From positions 9,651,065 to 9,715,064 of the forward strand of contig NC_063452.1 of NCBI RefSeq assembly GCF_020379485.1: a DNA stretch of 64,000 nt, given 5' to 3'. Both the position numbers and the translations under genes were made by a program. The notes below the pieces were generated by a model that was given only the letters and a program-made list of their open reading frames with translations, searched no databases and had not been told where the DNA came from. Shown here in pieces: positions 50,105 through 62,207 of the stretch (positions within the stretch are counted from its first letter, which is position 1; every line of letters begins with the position of its first letter). The stretch is from Brassica napus. Lineage: Eukaryota > Streptophyta > Magnoliopsida > Brassicales > Brassicaceae.

Positions 50105-50299
50105 GAGCATGATTATTGGAGATGAAATTTTTATCGGAATATAAGAACCTGTTTCTTAACTTTTAACTAAAAAAATTAAGAACCGGCTCTTAAATAAGAG
50201 TTTTAAGAGACAATTCTTAGTTTTTTTAGTTAAAAGTTAAGAGACGGGTTCTTATATTCCGGTAAGAACCCCATCCTAAGAACCCCAATAATCATGCTC
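50105..50299. mobile_element. PIF/Harbinger-like MITE, 195 bp
   Basis: Inverted ends GAGCATGATTATTGG and CCAATAATCATGCTC are flanked by the 3-bp duplication TAA (50102-50104 and 50300-50302). The interior is also largely inverted (AAGAACC...GGTTCTT; GTTAAAAGTTAAGA), so the whole folds into a hairpin. The TAA duplication fits Harbinger/Tourist elements. Confidence 0.85.
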
Positions 50300-50302
50300 T
50301 AA

Positions 50303-51657
50303 GTTCAGTTATACATAGATAACTAAAATTACATGTATAAAATAACTAACTCTGGCTTATCAAAAAGAGATGAGTATACAAAAAAATTATTAACACACTT
50401 ATAACTGACTAACCACAAACATATAAAATCACTTCAATTTGTTTATAAAATTTCACTTTGATTTAAATTTGCTCTTTGCGTACAAATATTAGTATAAAGT
50501 TTTCTGTTTTATATCTTTTTGTCTTGCCTTGCATATTTAACATGTAGTTTATGGCTTCTTTGGTTTATTATATCCATTAGTGTATTTACTATTCCATCTT
50601 CAAACGAAAAAAATCTTACAGATCCAACCGAAAATATCAGCATGTAACAAAGAAACATCAATCTATGAAGCAATCAAGAAGTAAAAGTCAGTAAACAATG
50701 AAAAGTAATTAAATCTGAATATATAAGATAAACGATGAGCGTTACATAACACTTGACTAAACCATACAAACCCCAGTAAATATACTCTAAATATAAATGG
50801 TATGTTGATGTGAAAGCAAAGTTGAGAAATTATATGTATAGAGAACCGTCAAAATACGTTTGAGATTAAGAACATATATGAATTTGATTGTCTGAACGCC
50901 TATTTTCTGGGATGATGCACTCAATCTGAAGAATAATTTGAGATATCAAACACCTGAAACAAACAAACAAAAAAGTTGAAAGCAGCGAGATGGACAAATT
51001 TACCAAGATACGTCTGAAACAATTAACGCATACATGTAGCTAACATATACAGATCTCTGTTAATTTGTTTTAAAATTTAATCATTGTTCCTATAACAGCA
51101 CCATTGTCATCTTCAACACTTCACGTTTCTCTCGTCTCTGCAACCGTACATAAACCTGTTTATTTACGGGAAATCTGAAACATTGAAATTACAGGGGAAA
51201 AATGTTATTCCAAGTGTGTTTTCAACATATATCTGTGTAGCTGTGTAGTAGAAATACTCTTTAACAATCTGATCCTTTGGGAGGTGAATTAATAGAAGCG
51301 CTTAACTTTTTTAGAAAAGCCTTCCTGCGATTTTACCATGTTAGTGTCTGTTTTTTTATCTTCCGTCTTCTCTCTTTCTGACGGATCTTACCATGAATCT
51401 CCAGCAGTTCATATAATTCAGATCCACGCTTTCTCAAACCTTCTTGGTCCTAAACATGTTCTGATGAAGCAATAAGATAGTGTCACTGCTATATATGAGT
51501 TGTTGAGATACTTTTCTCAGAAATTGAACTCTGCTCTAGTTCAAAACATTCATTATGGCCCCAATTTTGAATTAGGGTTTTGAAATAGAAGAAGGAGCAT
51601 ATCTCTGTTATGACTGATTTGGAGTTTTTCTTTTGTTTACATATTGAATCTGGAAGA
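50303..51657. other. Intergenic, no gene seen
   Basis: AT-rich with only short chance frames. A pyrimidine-rich portion (51090-51400) could be a decayed untranslated region. Confidence 0.4.
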
Positions 51658-51665
51658 TATAGGAG

Positions 51666-52679
51666 TAGAGATGTCAAACAGGTTTACCCATCCTGTTCCG
51701 TTCCATACCGCGCGGGTTAGTCGTCGAGCGGGTTACAGCGGACATGTCCCGCGCGAGCTGCGGTCTTCAAATTGCCGGCCCAAACCCGTACCGCAGAATA
51801 TATAGGCCTTGCCGGACCGTCCTGCGGGACACCTCTTTATCAAACCGCCTGCTACAGCTTCTTTTATGAATGTTCAAGTAGAAGAATTGTGTAAGAGAGT
51901 TGAAGAGAGCTCATTAAGCTTCACTAAAGCCTTATCAAAATCAATGCCCCAAAGCTCCGTTTGTGCATGCGTTCTTGAGTTAAAACTTTCTTTTGTTATC
52001 AGCATAAGCTTTTGTTGAGTTTGAATCTGATTGAGTTGTTGTCTTTGTAATAATTTGGCTCTAAGTGTTGTATGTCTTCATCAAACTATTTTTTTTTAAT
52101 TATTTGAATTGCAAAAAAATTCGTGAATCACTTTGCCAAATTATACAAGTGACGTGATATACAACTAATTTTTCTCCCAAACAACACTATTGTAACCAAA
52201 TTTAATTTAAGAAAAACGCCACTTCACAATACTGAAAACAAAACCAATCAACTTAAACAAGAAATATCACATTGTTATAAAACAATTTCATAGTTGTGTG
52301 TAATAAAAAGAGAAAACCAAATCAAAACACCACGAGAGCTCGAATCGTCATCGCTGGAGCTGGAGTCGTCATCGCTGGAGCTCGAATCATCATCCCCGGA
52401 GCTTGAATAATCATCGCCGAAACTCCTTATGTTTTCTGGGGGAAAAGTCACAAGAATCGCTTTCTTCTCACTCTCTTTCTCGTTATTTTAGGTAAAATAA
52501 GAAATGAAGAAAAAAAATACGGGTCCATGTAATCCCACATGACCCGTTTCGGCCCATCACGCAAAATACCCAGTCCTGCAAAAACCCGTCCCGCGAGGCC
52601 CGCAAATTTACGGACCTAAGAAATCTCGTCTCAATACCGTACCGCAACAGTTCTTTACGGACCAGGACTGACATCTCTA
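51666..52679. mobile_element. hAT-like element, 1014 bp
   Basis: Ends TAGAGATGTCA and TGACATCTCTA are inverted repeats. The flanks GATAGGAG (51658-51665) and TATAGGAG (52680-52687) agree in 7 of 8 bases, as an aged 8-bp hAT duplication would. Arms contain CCCGCGCGAG/CGGGACGGG-type words (51715-51840, 52540-52660). The centre holds the 21-bp repeat at 52336 and a short plus frame (51809-52018) with no known domain. No transposase. Confidence 0.8.
52336..52419 (-). repeat. Four 21-bp repeats encoding an Asp/Ser-rich peptide
   Basis: Units such as GAGCTCGAATCGTCATCGCT repeat four times without gaps. On the minus strand each codes for a DDDSSSS-like heptapeptide, so it was probably captured from the acidic tail of a host gene. 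No full gene is visible around it. Confidence 0.8.
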
Positions 52680-53288
52680 TATAGGAGCAATGAAAATTGA
52701 AAAGAATAATATCGTGGATCATGGGCTATTCCAAGAAACGTTGATACGGTTAATTTTTTTCTTAAGCCTTTCTTTTTTTTTAAACATTATCTAGTTTAAT
52801 TTTTTTTAAATTGTAATTATATCTTATGTGGCAGAATTTGATTGGATATGTTAATTGTGATTTAGTATATAAATGATTTGATTTTGCGATGTGATAGCCG
52901 AAACTCAAATTTCAGAGGGGATAAAACAACAATTCAAAACCATATTTGTACTAAAAACTATATTGTGATCAACTAAAAATAATTAACAAAGTACATATCA
53001 ACATATTAATCGTATTAGACTAAAGTTTTAACACAAATAATTATCCATATTACAAATAACAAAAACGAATGAAGAAAAAGGAAAATTCTTATGATCTTAC
53101 GTGTCATCATCATTCACTGCAGACTCATCACTTTCAAGTTTCAATTTCCAGTAATTACAAATATTACTTCTCCATGCAACCAATAATATTACTTCAATAA
53201 TTACAAATATTACAATTATTGTGTTAAAAAAAGGTTCCAATATTTACTTCTCCATGCGACCGATAATATTACGAATTGAAATTCTTTT

Positions 53289-53687
53289 TTATTTTAAAGT
53301 CCTTTTTTTGTTCTTTCTTTTGGTTAATGGCAAAGGAAGACACTGAAATCGCATTTCGGCGATATCGTCTGAAGAAGCAATTGACGGCAATGTCCACACG
53401 GTGCGGCGGAGACGGCGAAGTGACGGAGATGACGCTCGTCGTTGAGGGTGAGGTTGGTGACGAGGAATTGCTCGGCGTGGATTGAGTGGTGGAGAGGGAG
53501 ACCTGGGAACTCGACATTGACTCCTAAGAAGATCCGAGTCCGACGGCTGCCACGTGGAATTTGGAGATTGGTGGGAGAGCGAAGGATTTCGCAAGCGACG
53601 GGAGGAGCTGGAGAACTGAGACGCCGAGTTGCGATTCGCGGCGGACTCAGCTTCTTCGGGTGAGATTACAAAGCTGGGCTTATCCAT
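53289..53687 (-). CDS. Hypothetical Ser/Arg/Pro-rich open frame
   Basis: A GC-richer patch with a 132-codon minus-strand frame beginning [19 protein letters not shown]. It is rich in Ser, Arg and Pro, with no domain or membrane segment recognised. Its composition differs sharply from the AT-rich flanks, and an overlapping frame (53269-53517) is also open, so this could be a first exon or a pseudogene. Upstream is CT-poor, A-rich DNA without a clear TATA. No function assigned. Confidence 0.3.
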   Translation of the reverse strand: MDKPSFVISPEEAESAANRNSASQFSSSSRRLRNPSLSHQSPNSTWQPSDSDLLRSQCRVPRSPSPPLNPRRAIPRHQPHPQRRASSPSLRRLRRTVWTLPSIASSDDIAEMRFQCLPLPLTKRKNKKRTLK

Positions 53688-53689
53688 AT

Positions 53690-55061
53690 TTTTTTTTCTT
53701 TTTTTAGCCAGCGGATTCTGGGTTGACCCGGTTTGGGTCGGGTCTTGGAACGAAATTGAGAGAGAGTAGGAGAGATCAAAGGAACTTTACCTAGTGTAAT
53801 AGTACGTGTCGACCACATTAAACTTGGTCAAATAATATGGTTTAATAAATTGAATTATAGCTAGTGTCAGCCTATAGGAAGGAAGGCCTTACTTTATGAT
53901 GATGAAAATCAAAGATCGAGGGACGAAAAGAGCTTTGTTCCATTAACTTATGATTTGTTCAAAGTTCAAAAAAGAAAACTTATGGTTTGTTTGTATCTTT
54001 AGAACCTCATACACTTCGATCATAAGATCAAGTGGAGACTTTGGGGGTGTTAGAGAGAGTTACATTTATAATAATTGTTAAAATTTAAAGAGTAGTGTTT
54101 ATTGGTTTATACATTTTCATATTCTCCCTAAAATCTGGTGTTATTGGTACGAAGATTTTCTAATTGTCCAATGGATATTTCTTAACCGGGCATTCTCAAT
54201 ATAAATGTATGTGTATGTATATGTAATTATTAATATATAATTGAAGCTATCTCATAATCATGATAATCCCACACCAAAGTATATCATATGAGTTATTTTG
54301 GTGTGAGGTTCTTACGATTTTGAGATACAGAACATGATAATTTATAATATTTCATATTTTATTGTACTTTGAGAACTTCTATTAGATATTCCCAACAAGC
54401 TTTTTTTTTTCGTAAACATTGAATCATTCATAGATGCAGAAATACATCAGTACAAAGTACAAAGAAAAAAAAGTAACTATGAAAAATATATCGAAACCAA
54501 TAGGTACCAATCAAATGGGGAAAAGCCGTACATCTAGAATTTTCTGATACATCGATCTTCGTCGAGGTGAAAAACAGTCGAACTGAGAACCACCAGGGTG
54601 TTAGATTACCCTTTCCGATTTTCCAAATCAACCAAAAGACTAGGGATGTTTTGTAAATCTCAATAAAAATGCTCCTGAGCTATTAAGGCTATGAAAACTG
54701 AAAACTGCTCAATGAACTCAAACCGCTATAACCCAAGACTGGTTTCAGAGATCATATGCTAGAGCTAAAGACCCAAGTACTCAAATTATAAGGAAAGCGT
54801 CTGGAACCAAAACAAAACAAAATAAAAATAATTGAACGACTAGAGATTAGAGACTAAAAACAAAACCTGATCAAGATGAAACCAAACCGGACTTGGTCGC
54901 TAGTGGTTAACATCTTATAAAGATGAAACCAAACCTGATCAAGAACAAAATCTTGCTCTTAGAGGGCCCAAACAAAGGCTAAGAGCCCAAACAAAGGATA
55001 ACTCTTTGTTGCTAGTGGTTAACATCTTTTTTAATTTGAAACTAACATTTTTATATGTCTG
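53690..55061. other. Intergenic region left of the LINE
   Basis: No supported gene. A phrase GATGAAACCAAACC and the phrase GCTAGTGGTTAACATCTT each occur twice between 54870 and 55030, suggesting a small local duplication just before the LINE insertion. Confidence 0.45.
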
Positions 55062-55576
55062 AACAACATCCCTAATGTTGCCCCACCTTTCAAATTATTC
55101 CCCAATCTGATATTATCCACCGGTCTGTTGTGTGCATTGAGGTCTTCTCACCGGGTTCTTCCCCCGACTAATGTCGGAGGGACAGCCATTGGCGCCGTTC
55201 CTCCCAGTCAGAAGCTACGCCGGTGTTTCCATGTCGATCTTACCTATTCCTCCACCAGCATTGGCAGATAAAAGATCTTCTGGAGCTTTGGACCGCTGGT
55301 CTGTTAACATCATCCAAGTTCTTGTTTGAGAGCTTATTCTGAGTTAGCTGGTGATTACCGGTGCTGATCTAAATCCTTTCAACAAATTTCTCCTTGGTTA
55401 AGGACGAGATACGTATCAACCGCTGCTCAGTGCCTCTCTTATACGACGCAAGCTACCTCACTCTCTACCGAACAATCTGTTCACCCTTCAACAAATCTTC
55501 TCTCCACCCTCCCTGTTTCAACGGTGGAGTTTGAACCATACCTCTATTAGGCTCTACGAGACATACCAGAATCAAA

Positions 55577-57442
55577 ATGCACCGAAGAATCTCCTCAGCC
55601 GAGAAAGGCAAGGCTGTTGCTCTGGAACACATACCAGCACCTCGAGTGGGACGTTTTCGGGTTTCCGAACCGACCAACCAGGCCGACAGTCAACGACACA
55701 CACTCTCTCTGATCGGTAGGGTGACAAACCCATCTGTGCAGAAGGTGTGGTCACTCATACCTTTCTTCACTGACCATTGGAAAGCTGACATCCCACCGAT
55801 TGGTACTGACTTGGGTATGGGTATGTTTAAGTTCCAATATGAACTAGAATCAGACTTGCTCACGGTGCTCGATAAAGGCCCGTACCACTACGCCCGCTGG
55901 ATGGTGATCCTACAGAGATGGGAACCTACTATCTCACCCAACTTCCCGTCGATGATTCCGTTTTGGATCAAAATACAAGGGGTCCCTATTCATCTCTGGA
56001 CTGAAGAAGTTGCTCGCGGCATTGGAAGCGATATAGGCACTTATGAAACAACAGACATCACAGAGCAAGCCTTACGTATGAGAGTTCACGTTAATGGCCG
56101 GCTGCCTCTTATTAAAACATCTGTCATCGAATACCCTAACGGCGATGAGGTTATTGCAACTCTTGTTTATGAAAAGTTAGAAAAACACTGTGTACACTGT
56201 GGAAGACTGGACCATGAGATGAGACACTGTCTAGAAGCAAAACACCAGAAAAAAGCATTCCTTGCGGAGCAAGAAGTCTCGCAAAAAACTGCAGATGATA
56301 CAGTCAATAAGGAGGACAGAATGCACCCCACACGTAGTTATGCGGGAGGTCCCCGAAGGCACTCCCCTAGAAGAGAAGACCGGTACAGACCCTATGCTAG
56401 GAATGACCAACCCCGCAGAGTTAATTACCCTAACTCCAGAGCTGTTGACAGGCAGAACTCTCGGAACGAGAAACATACCAAAGATGATTTACCTGCGGAA
56501 AGGCATGATCAGTCCCATTACCGCAGAAGGGATGATCGTAGCCCCTCTCGTAGAAGCTTACCTCCTCGCAATGTGTGTGAAACCTATAGTGGGGCGTCCC
56601 ACACAGCTATTCCATACGGGGGAAAAAGTCGATCTGGAAATCCCGCCTGTGAGGGAATGGAGTTTCCTCCGTCTCCTCCTCGAGCTGCTCTCTCTCTTGA
56701 GCAGCATAATCCACACCGATCTTGGTCTCGTGAAAGGAGATCGGATTGTATACCTCAGCTTGACCTGGATACGGCTAGAGGAGAGGTTAATGAAGTCATG
56801 CGCCAGTATACTAGTTGTGTGGACCCTTCGGAAAGTGCAGCTCGAAGGGAAAGAATCAGGATAGCGGAGGCTCAAGGAAGGCTCGAAGAATCTGCTGCTC
56901 TCATGGTTAGAGCATCTCGAGCACGCTTGGAAAATGCTACGACTCCTACAATACATAGTCCGCCAAGCAGAGAGACGCCAGAGCGCATTCCTATCTCTGA
57001 CAGGTTGGGTCCTATGCCTACTATACAATCTGCTACCACATCTACGCGTGTCCCTATTATGGCCAGGCTTGGCCCCCTGCTAGATGAGGTCAACATAAGT
57101 GATACTGAGCTCACTGAAACCTTACCTCAAGTGATGAAAAGGAAACTAGGACAACCTCCAGGAAGGAAGCAAGCTAATGCGAGTCCAGCACAAGGGACCA
57201 TCTCGAAGAAAAGACAGGTGCTCCAAGCAAAACCCCCTCTCAACAGGAGGAAAGCCTCTGGGGAGCAGACAAAGGTTAGCAAAACCACCAAAGGGAAGAG
57301 GAAGAGTAAGAACCCGTCTAAGGATGGAACCCCGAGGGAGGCGGAAGGCACATCATCAGAGAACTTGCCCATCGTTAATATGATACCGCCAGCGGCTCGC
57401 CGCAGGATGGATTTTCGGGTCCATCCCAAACCCGGTCCTTAG
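55577..57442 (+). CDS. LINE ORF1: DUF4283 and zinc-knuckle RNA-binding protein
   Basis: ORF1 proteins of plant L1 elements bind the element RNA. This 621-residue frame is intact. The DUF4283 region spans about residues 40-200 (SLIGRVTNPSVQKVWSLIPF, GMFKFQYELESDLLTVLDKG, PIHLWTEEVARGIGSDIG). A CCHC knuckle of pattern CX2CX4HX4C sits at 205-218 (CVHCGRLDHEMRHC). A long basic, Arg/Ser-rich segment follows, and the tail is Lys-rich. The ATG at 55577 gives the full domain; a separate 53-codon frame from 55170 lies in the 5'-UTR. ORF1 ends with TAG at 57440-57442, overlapping the start of the ORF2 frame. Confidence 0.9.
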   Translation: MHRRISSAEKGKAVALEHIPAPRVGRFRVSEPTNQADSQRHTLSLIGRVTNPSVQKVWSLIPFFTDHWKADIPPIGTDLGMGMFKFQYELESDLLTVLDKGPYHYARWMVILQRWEPTISPNFPSMIPFWIKIQGVPIHLWTEEVARGIGSDIGTYETTDITEQALRMRVHVNGRLPLIKTSVIEYPNGDEVIATLVYEKLEKHCVHCGRLDHEMRHCLEAKHQKKAFLAEQEVSQKTADDTVNKEDRMHPTRSYAGGPRRHSPRREDRYRPYARNDQPRRVNYPNSRAVDRQNSRNEKHTKDDLPAERHDQSHYRRRDDRSPSRRSLPPRNVCETYSGASHTAIPYGGKSRSGNPACEGMEFPPSPPRAALSLEQHNPHRSWSRERRSDCIPQLDLDTARGEVNEVMRQYTSCVDPSESAARRERIRIAEAQGRLEESAALMVRASRARLENATTPTIHSPPSRETPERIPISDRLGPMPTIQSATTSTRVPIMARLGPLLDEVNISDTELTETLPQVMKRKLGQPPGRKQANASPAQGTISKKRQVLQAKPPLNRRKASGEQTKVSKTTKGKRKSKNPSKDGTPREAEGTSSENLPIVNMIPPAARRRMDFRVHPKPGP

Positions 57443-60400
57443 CTATAACCAGCTGGAACTGTCAGGGGTTGGAGAATCCCCGGACAGTTCGACGATTGGG
57501 AGAGATATCAAAAAAGTTTGATCCCGATATGATCTTTCTTATGGAGACTAAAAACCCCAACGATTTTGTGCTCAAGAAGTTGGATCACCTTCACTATGAG
57601 TGCAATCACCTCGTCCCGCCATCAGGACATGGAGCGGGAGGACTGGCCTTGCTCTGGAAGCATGGACTTAATGTTCAGATCCTCGACTCTAACCCGAATG
57701 TAATTGATACTCTCATTGATTATGAAGGAAATTTTTTTTTTGCATCTTTTGTCTATGGGAACACTGATAGGAAACTGCGACTCAATCTATGGGACCATCT
57801 CCTCGGGTTAGCCCAAGCTCGGGATGACTCCTGGTTCCTCACGGGAGACATAAACGATATACTGTGTAGCGAAGAGAAAGATGGAGGTGTGATTCGGCTG
57901 GAAGGCTCTTTCTCTGATCTTCGAACGTTCTTCTCGGAAGGAGATTTGTTCGATCTACAACACACGTGAGATCCTCTTTCTTGGAGAGGTAAGAGGGGAG
58001 ATTTTGTGGTCCGGTGCAGACTTGACAGAGCAGCTGCCAACACTCGATGGGCAGAGTGCTTCCCCTCAGCTAGATGCCAGTATTTAGACTATGAGGGCTC
58101 GGATCATAAGCCTCTAATCTCCCTATTTGATAGGGGAGATAAGAGGAGAAGAGGCATGTTCCGCTATGATAGACGACTATGTAAGAATGAAGAGGCAAAG
58201 AATATTGTCGCTGATGCCTGGCTAGACGACCCGTTGGCTTCGGTGACTGAAAAATTGGCCAATGCGCGAAGTGTAATATCTGCCTGGAATAGGACCCAAC
58301 AAAAGAATAGCATGAAGATCATTGAGGAGAAGAGGAAAGAACTCAATGCTGCCTTATCTAGCCTTGTAGAGGATTCAGGTTTGATCCATGAAATCACGTC
58401 TCAGCTCAACTCGACTTATGCGGCAGAGGAAGAATATTGGAAACAGCGAAGCAGGCTCCTCTGGCTGAAACTAGGTGATCGAAATACCGGGTTTTTCCAC
58501 GCGGTTTCAAAGAATAGAAGAAGACGCAACGCTTTCTCAGTGCTAGAGAGAGAGGGGGGTGAGATGGTATATAAAGAGGAGGAGATTGCTCAAGTTATTG
58601 GTGAATACTTCGAGAAGCTCTTTACCACTTGCCCGGGGGAAAGAGCTGCAGCTGTGAATCGAGGGCTACATTGTATCATCACCGAGGAGGACAATGCGAT
58701 GCTGACAGCTATCCCGTCGCCTGAGGAAATTAGGGAGGCCGCTCTCTCCATCCACGTGGACAAAGCCCCAGGGCCTGATGGTTTCTCTGCGGGATTCTTC
58801 CACACGCATTGGAACCACATCGGCCCAGACATAGTCTCAGAGGTCCAGGAGTTCTTCAATGGAGCGCCACTCCCGGATGGTGTAAATGACACTAATATCC
58901 GGCTCATCCCCAAAGTCACCAACCCGCAAAAGGTTTCAGATTATCGTCCTATCGCGCTGTGTAATGTTTATTACAAGATCTACTCGAAGCTCCTGACGAG
59001 GAGACTGCAACCTCTCATGGAAAAACTTATCTCGAAAAATCAATCCGCTTTTGTTCCGGGCCGAGCAATTGGGGACAATGTCCTACTCACTCATGAAGTA
59101 CTACATTACTTAAAGACCTCAAAAGCTGAGCAACGATGTGCTATGGCGGTTAAGACAGAAATGAGTAAGGCGTATGACCGCTTAGAGTGGGACTTCATCG
59201 CTCTTGTTATGACTCGGTTGGGATTCCACCAAATCCTCATCGGTCTGATCATTCAGTGCATCTCTTCTGTCACATACTCCTTCCTCATTAACGGCTTGCC
59301 TAGAGGGAAGGTAGTACCGAGTAGAAGAATTCGCCAAGGCGACCCCCTCTCTCCCTACATATTTATTATATGTAGTGAAGTTCTCTCGGGATTATGTAGC
59401 AGAGCACAAGAGGAGGGTTTACTCCAAGGGATTAAAATCGCAAGAGGCTGTCCCCGGATAAATCACTTACTTTTTGCTGATGACACAATGTTCTTCGTCA
59501 ACGCTAATGAGAGTAACTGCAAGGCACTCAAGACTATCCTCCAAACATATAAAGAGGCCTCGGGCCAATGTATCAATGCGGAAAAATCAGCAATAACATT
59601 CTCAAAGCGTACCCCGGCGGACTTGAAAACACTGATCAAGACCTCTCTTCAAATTCAAAAAGATGGTGGAGTGGGCAAGTACCTTGGACTCCCGGAGCTA
59701 TTTGGCAGGAAAAAGCGCGATCTCTTCTCCTCAATTGTCGATCGCATCAAGCAGAAGGCACGAGGATGGTCAACTAAACTACTGTCTTCGGCTGGGAAGA
59801 TGGTTATGCTCCAGAGTGTTCTATCGCCTATCCCTTCATACTCAATGACCTGCTTCAAGTTGACAGTGTCGCTATGAAAGCGAATTCAGACTGTCCTCAT
59901 GCGATTTTGGTGGGATAACAATGAAAATGCCAAGAAGATGGCGTGGGTTGCGTGGGAGAAGATAGCAAAACCAAAGCCCGCCGGAGGGCTGGGAATGCGA
60001 GACTGCCAAAGCTTCAATGATGCACTGTTAGCCAAGATAGGATGGAGACTGTTGAATAATCCTAACTGCCTGCTGGGAAAGTTTCTAAAGGGCAAGTACT
60101 TTGCTGACTGCTCCATCTTACAAGCCACAGAAGCATCGGTTATGTCTCACGGCTGGCGTAGCGTTTTGATAGGGCGTGATCTTCTGCTAAAAAAAATGGG
60201 ATGGACTGTGGGGGATGGAGTGTCCATTAATATTTGGCAGGATCCCTAGCTTTGTTTAAACAAGCAGGAAAGACCTATGGGCCCGCCTTCAGAACAGAGT
60301 GTTGACCTCTGTGTTGCAGACTTGTTAGTCGATGGTGGTAAGCACTGGGATCGTCAAAAATTACAACTTCTATTCCCGGCATATGAAGAAAAAATTCTCT

Positions 60401-61470
60401 GCATCAAACCGAGTCTAACAGGCGCTCAAGATAAGTTAATCTGGTTAGGCACAAAGAGAGGAGAGTACTCTGTTAAGTCTGGTTACTATTTAGCCATAGA
60501 AGAAGAGCCGGATACTAGGAGAAATGATGCAGGTTTTAACTGGAAGAGGAATGTCTGGGCTCTGGACTGCGCCCCGAAGGTGAAGCTCTTTGCCTGGAAA
60601 TTACTTAAAGGTGCTATTCCCGTAGGCGAGCGGCTGCTCGAAAGACACATAGAAGTTGTTCCGAGATGCAAAAGGTGTGGAAACAACGAATCTATCACTC
60701 ACCTCCTCTTCCAATGCCAGTTTGCTCAAAAGGTTTGGCAGCTAGCCCCTTTACTTCCTGGTATGGACTCGAGTGGAATGTTAGATTTGATGGTGGTCTG
60801 GCTTTCAATATGTAACCAAAAAAGTCTCCCACCTGCGGGGGATGTTAATGGATCGGTGGTACCATGAGTCATGTGGTCGTTATGGAAAGCTCGCAACCGG
60901 TTAGTGTTTGAAGGATTCTCTGTCTCGCTTGAGGATACGCTATCTACAGCTATTAGAATGGCTCGTGAATGGAGCTTACAGAGCAAACCAGAGAAACCGG
61001 ACACTTCAAGGAGCAGGAAACCGGAGATGATAGCCCCAACTGGTACGAGGATAGTGCGCTCTGATGCTGCGTGGAGTGCGTCTAGTTTGACTGCCGGAGC
61101 TGGCTGGGTCATCCTTTCTTCCCCACAGAACATGACTTTTCAACAACACCTGGAGTTTGTAGCATCGCCTCTAATGGCAGAAGGTCTGGCCCTCCGGGAA
61201 GCGGTCCAAACCTGCCAGCGACTGAAGCTGCAACATATCAGATTTGAGTCGGATTCTGCTCAACTAATCAAGTGCCTTTCTTCAAATGAAACGATTGCAA
61301 AGTTGCATAGTGTAGTCTTTGATATCCTGAAGCTATCTGAGTTTTTTTATTCAGTGTCCTTTGTTTGGTTACCTCGTGAGAGGAATGTAGAAGCCGATGC
61401 CTTGGCTAAAGGAGCTTTAGCTCTGTTTGAACCCTTAGTGGTTGGTGAGATTGTTAATGCTCCCAACTAA
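57439..61470 (+). pseudogene. LINE ORF2: endonuclease, reverse transcriptase, RNase H (four stops)
   Basis: One frame of about 1340 codons is broken only by TGA 57967, TGA 59875, TAG 60247 and TGA 60865; there are no frameshifts. Domains: APE endonuclease (TSWNCQGLENP, FLMETKNPNDF, WFLTGDINDI, then GSDHKPLI), reverse transcriptase (KAPGPDGFSAGFF, IRLIPKVTNPQKVSDYRPIA, SKNQSAFVPGRAIGDN, RQGDPLSPYIFIICSE, LLFADDTMFF), zinc-binding region (WALDCAPKVKLFAWKLLKGA, CKRCGNNESITHLLFQC) and RNase H (RSDAAWS, AEGLALREA, FESDSAQ, VEADALAKGA) with its acidic residues kept. In RT motif A the usual Asp of DMSKAYDR is Glu (codon 59158-59160). Two stops sit where Trp is normal. No ATG is evident at the junction with ORF1. 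Confidence 0.92.
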
Positions 61471-61520
61471 CTGCTTTCATTATAATATATGAGTTCCAAA
61501 AAAAAAAAACAACATCCCTA

Positions 61521-62130
61521 TTATTTGTCTATACAGATTGTTTAATGATTTTCCCGATAATGTGGCATTTTGATTTAACAAATATTAACGGATTGTCAAC
61601 TCTTGAAATTTTAAGCGCTAAATAAACATTTTTAGTGAAAATTTTAATAACTCTTAATAATTTGAAACTTTTAAACTTGAATGTTAGTTCTTTAAATTTT
61701 GGAAACCAAAAACTAATATTTTATTGAATATCCATGATATATCGACCCTATAATGAGACTCAGGCAAGTGCCGATGACTCATGCAAAACTGCAATCTCTT
61801 CTCCCTCTTTTTCTGTTGATCACCAAATTTACTAAAGTTTGACTTTATATAGAGTAAAATCATGATTCTGTTTTAAAACAGTATAACACATTTGTCACTC
61901 CTTTGATGCTTTGTCTTGTAAATGGATTCTCCAATTTAAGTAAAACAAAGAAGAAGAAAAACGATACCTTCATATTCCAAGAAGTAACGAAGATTACATC
62001 TTAATTTAAAGGATTGACAACGCACAAATGGCTGTACAATAGAAAACTAACGTAACGCCCTTTTTTGTCACGATACGTAAGGTAACGCCTAATATACCAT
62101 AAATCAAGATTTGGTTATAAATTTCGTACG
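61521..62130. other. Intergenic, upstream of the cysteine-rich peptide gene
   Basis: AT-rich, no gene; contains the distal promoter of the following gene. Confidence 0.5.
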
Positions 62131-62138
62131 TATATAAA
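62131..62138 (+). promoter_or_regulatory. TATA box of the cysteine-rich peptide gene
   Basis: TATATAAA, about 70 bases before the ATG at 62208, matches the usual plant core-promoter spacing. Confidence 0.6.
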
Positions 62139-62207
62139 ATTAGTTTTGAGGAGAACATAGTCAAATTTATTATAAACAAAACACAAGACCGTTAGAGAGA
62201 GAAAGGG

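Larger units (their letters stand above)
55075..61507 (+). mobile_element. Nearly full-length L1-type LINE with 13-bp TSD
   Basis: The 13-bp sequence AACAACATCCCTA occurs at 55062-55074 and again at 61508-61520, directly after the element's A-run. Between them lie a 5'-UTR of about 500 bases, ORF1 (55577-57442), ORF2 (57439-61470) and a short 3'-UTR with A tail. The perfect duplication and frames without indels point to a fairly young insertion. It is the only long LINE here; the pieces at 6985, 9172 and 14255 are older fragments of the same superfamily. Confidence 0.95.

Noticed and set aside
50105..50299. Hairpin as a microRNA precursor
   Set aside because: It has a TAA target duplication and inverted ends over its full length, so it is a MITE.
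56231..57429. Other frames within LINE ORF1, including a 200-codon plus frame
   Set aside because: Arginine-rich, GC-richer ORF1 leaves alternative frames open by chance; the 621-codon frame has the DUF4283 and zinc knuckle.
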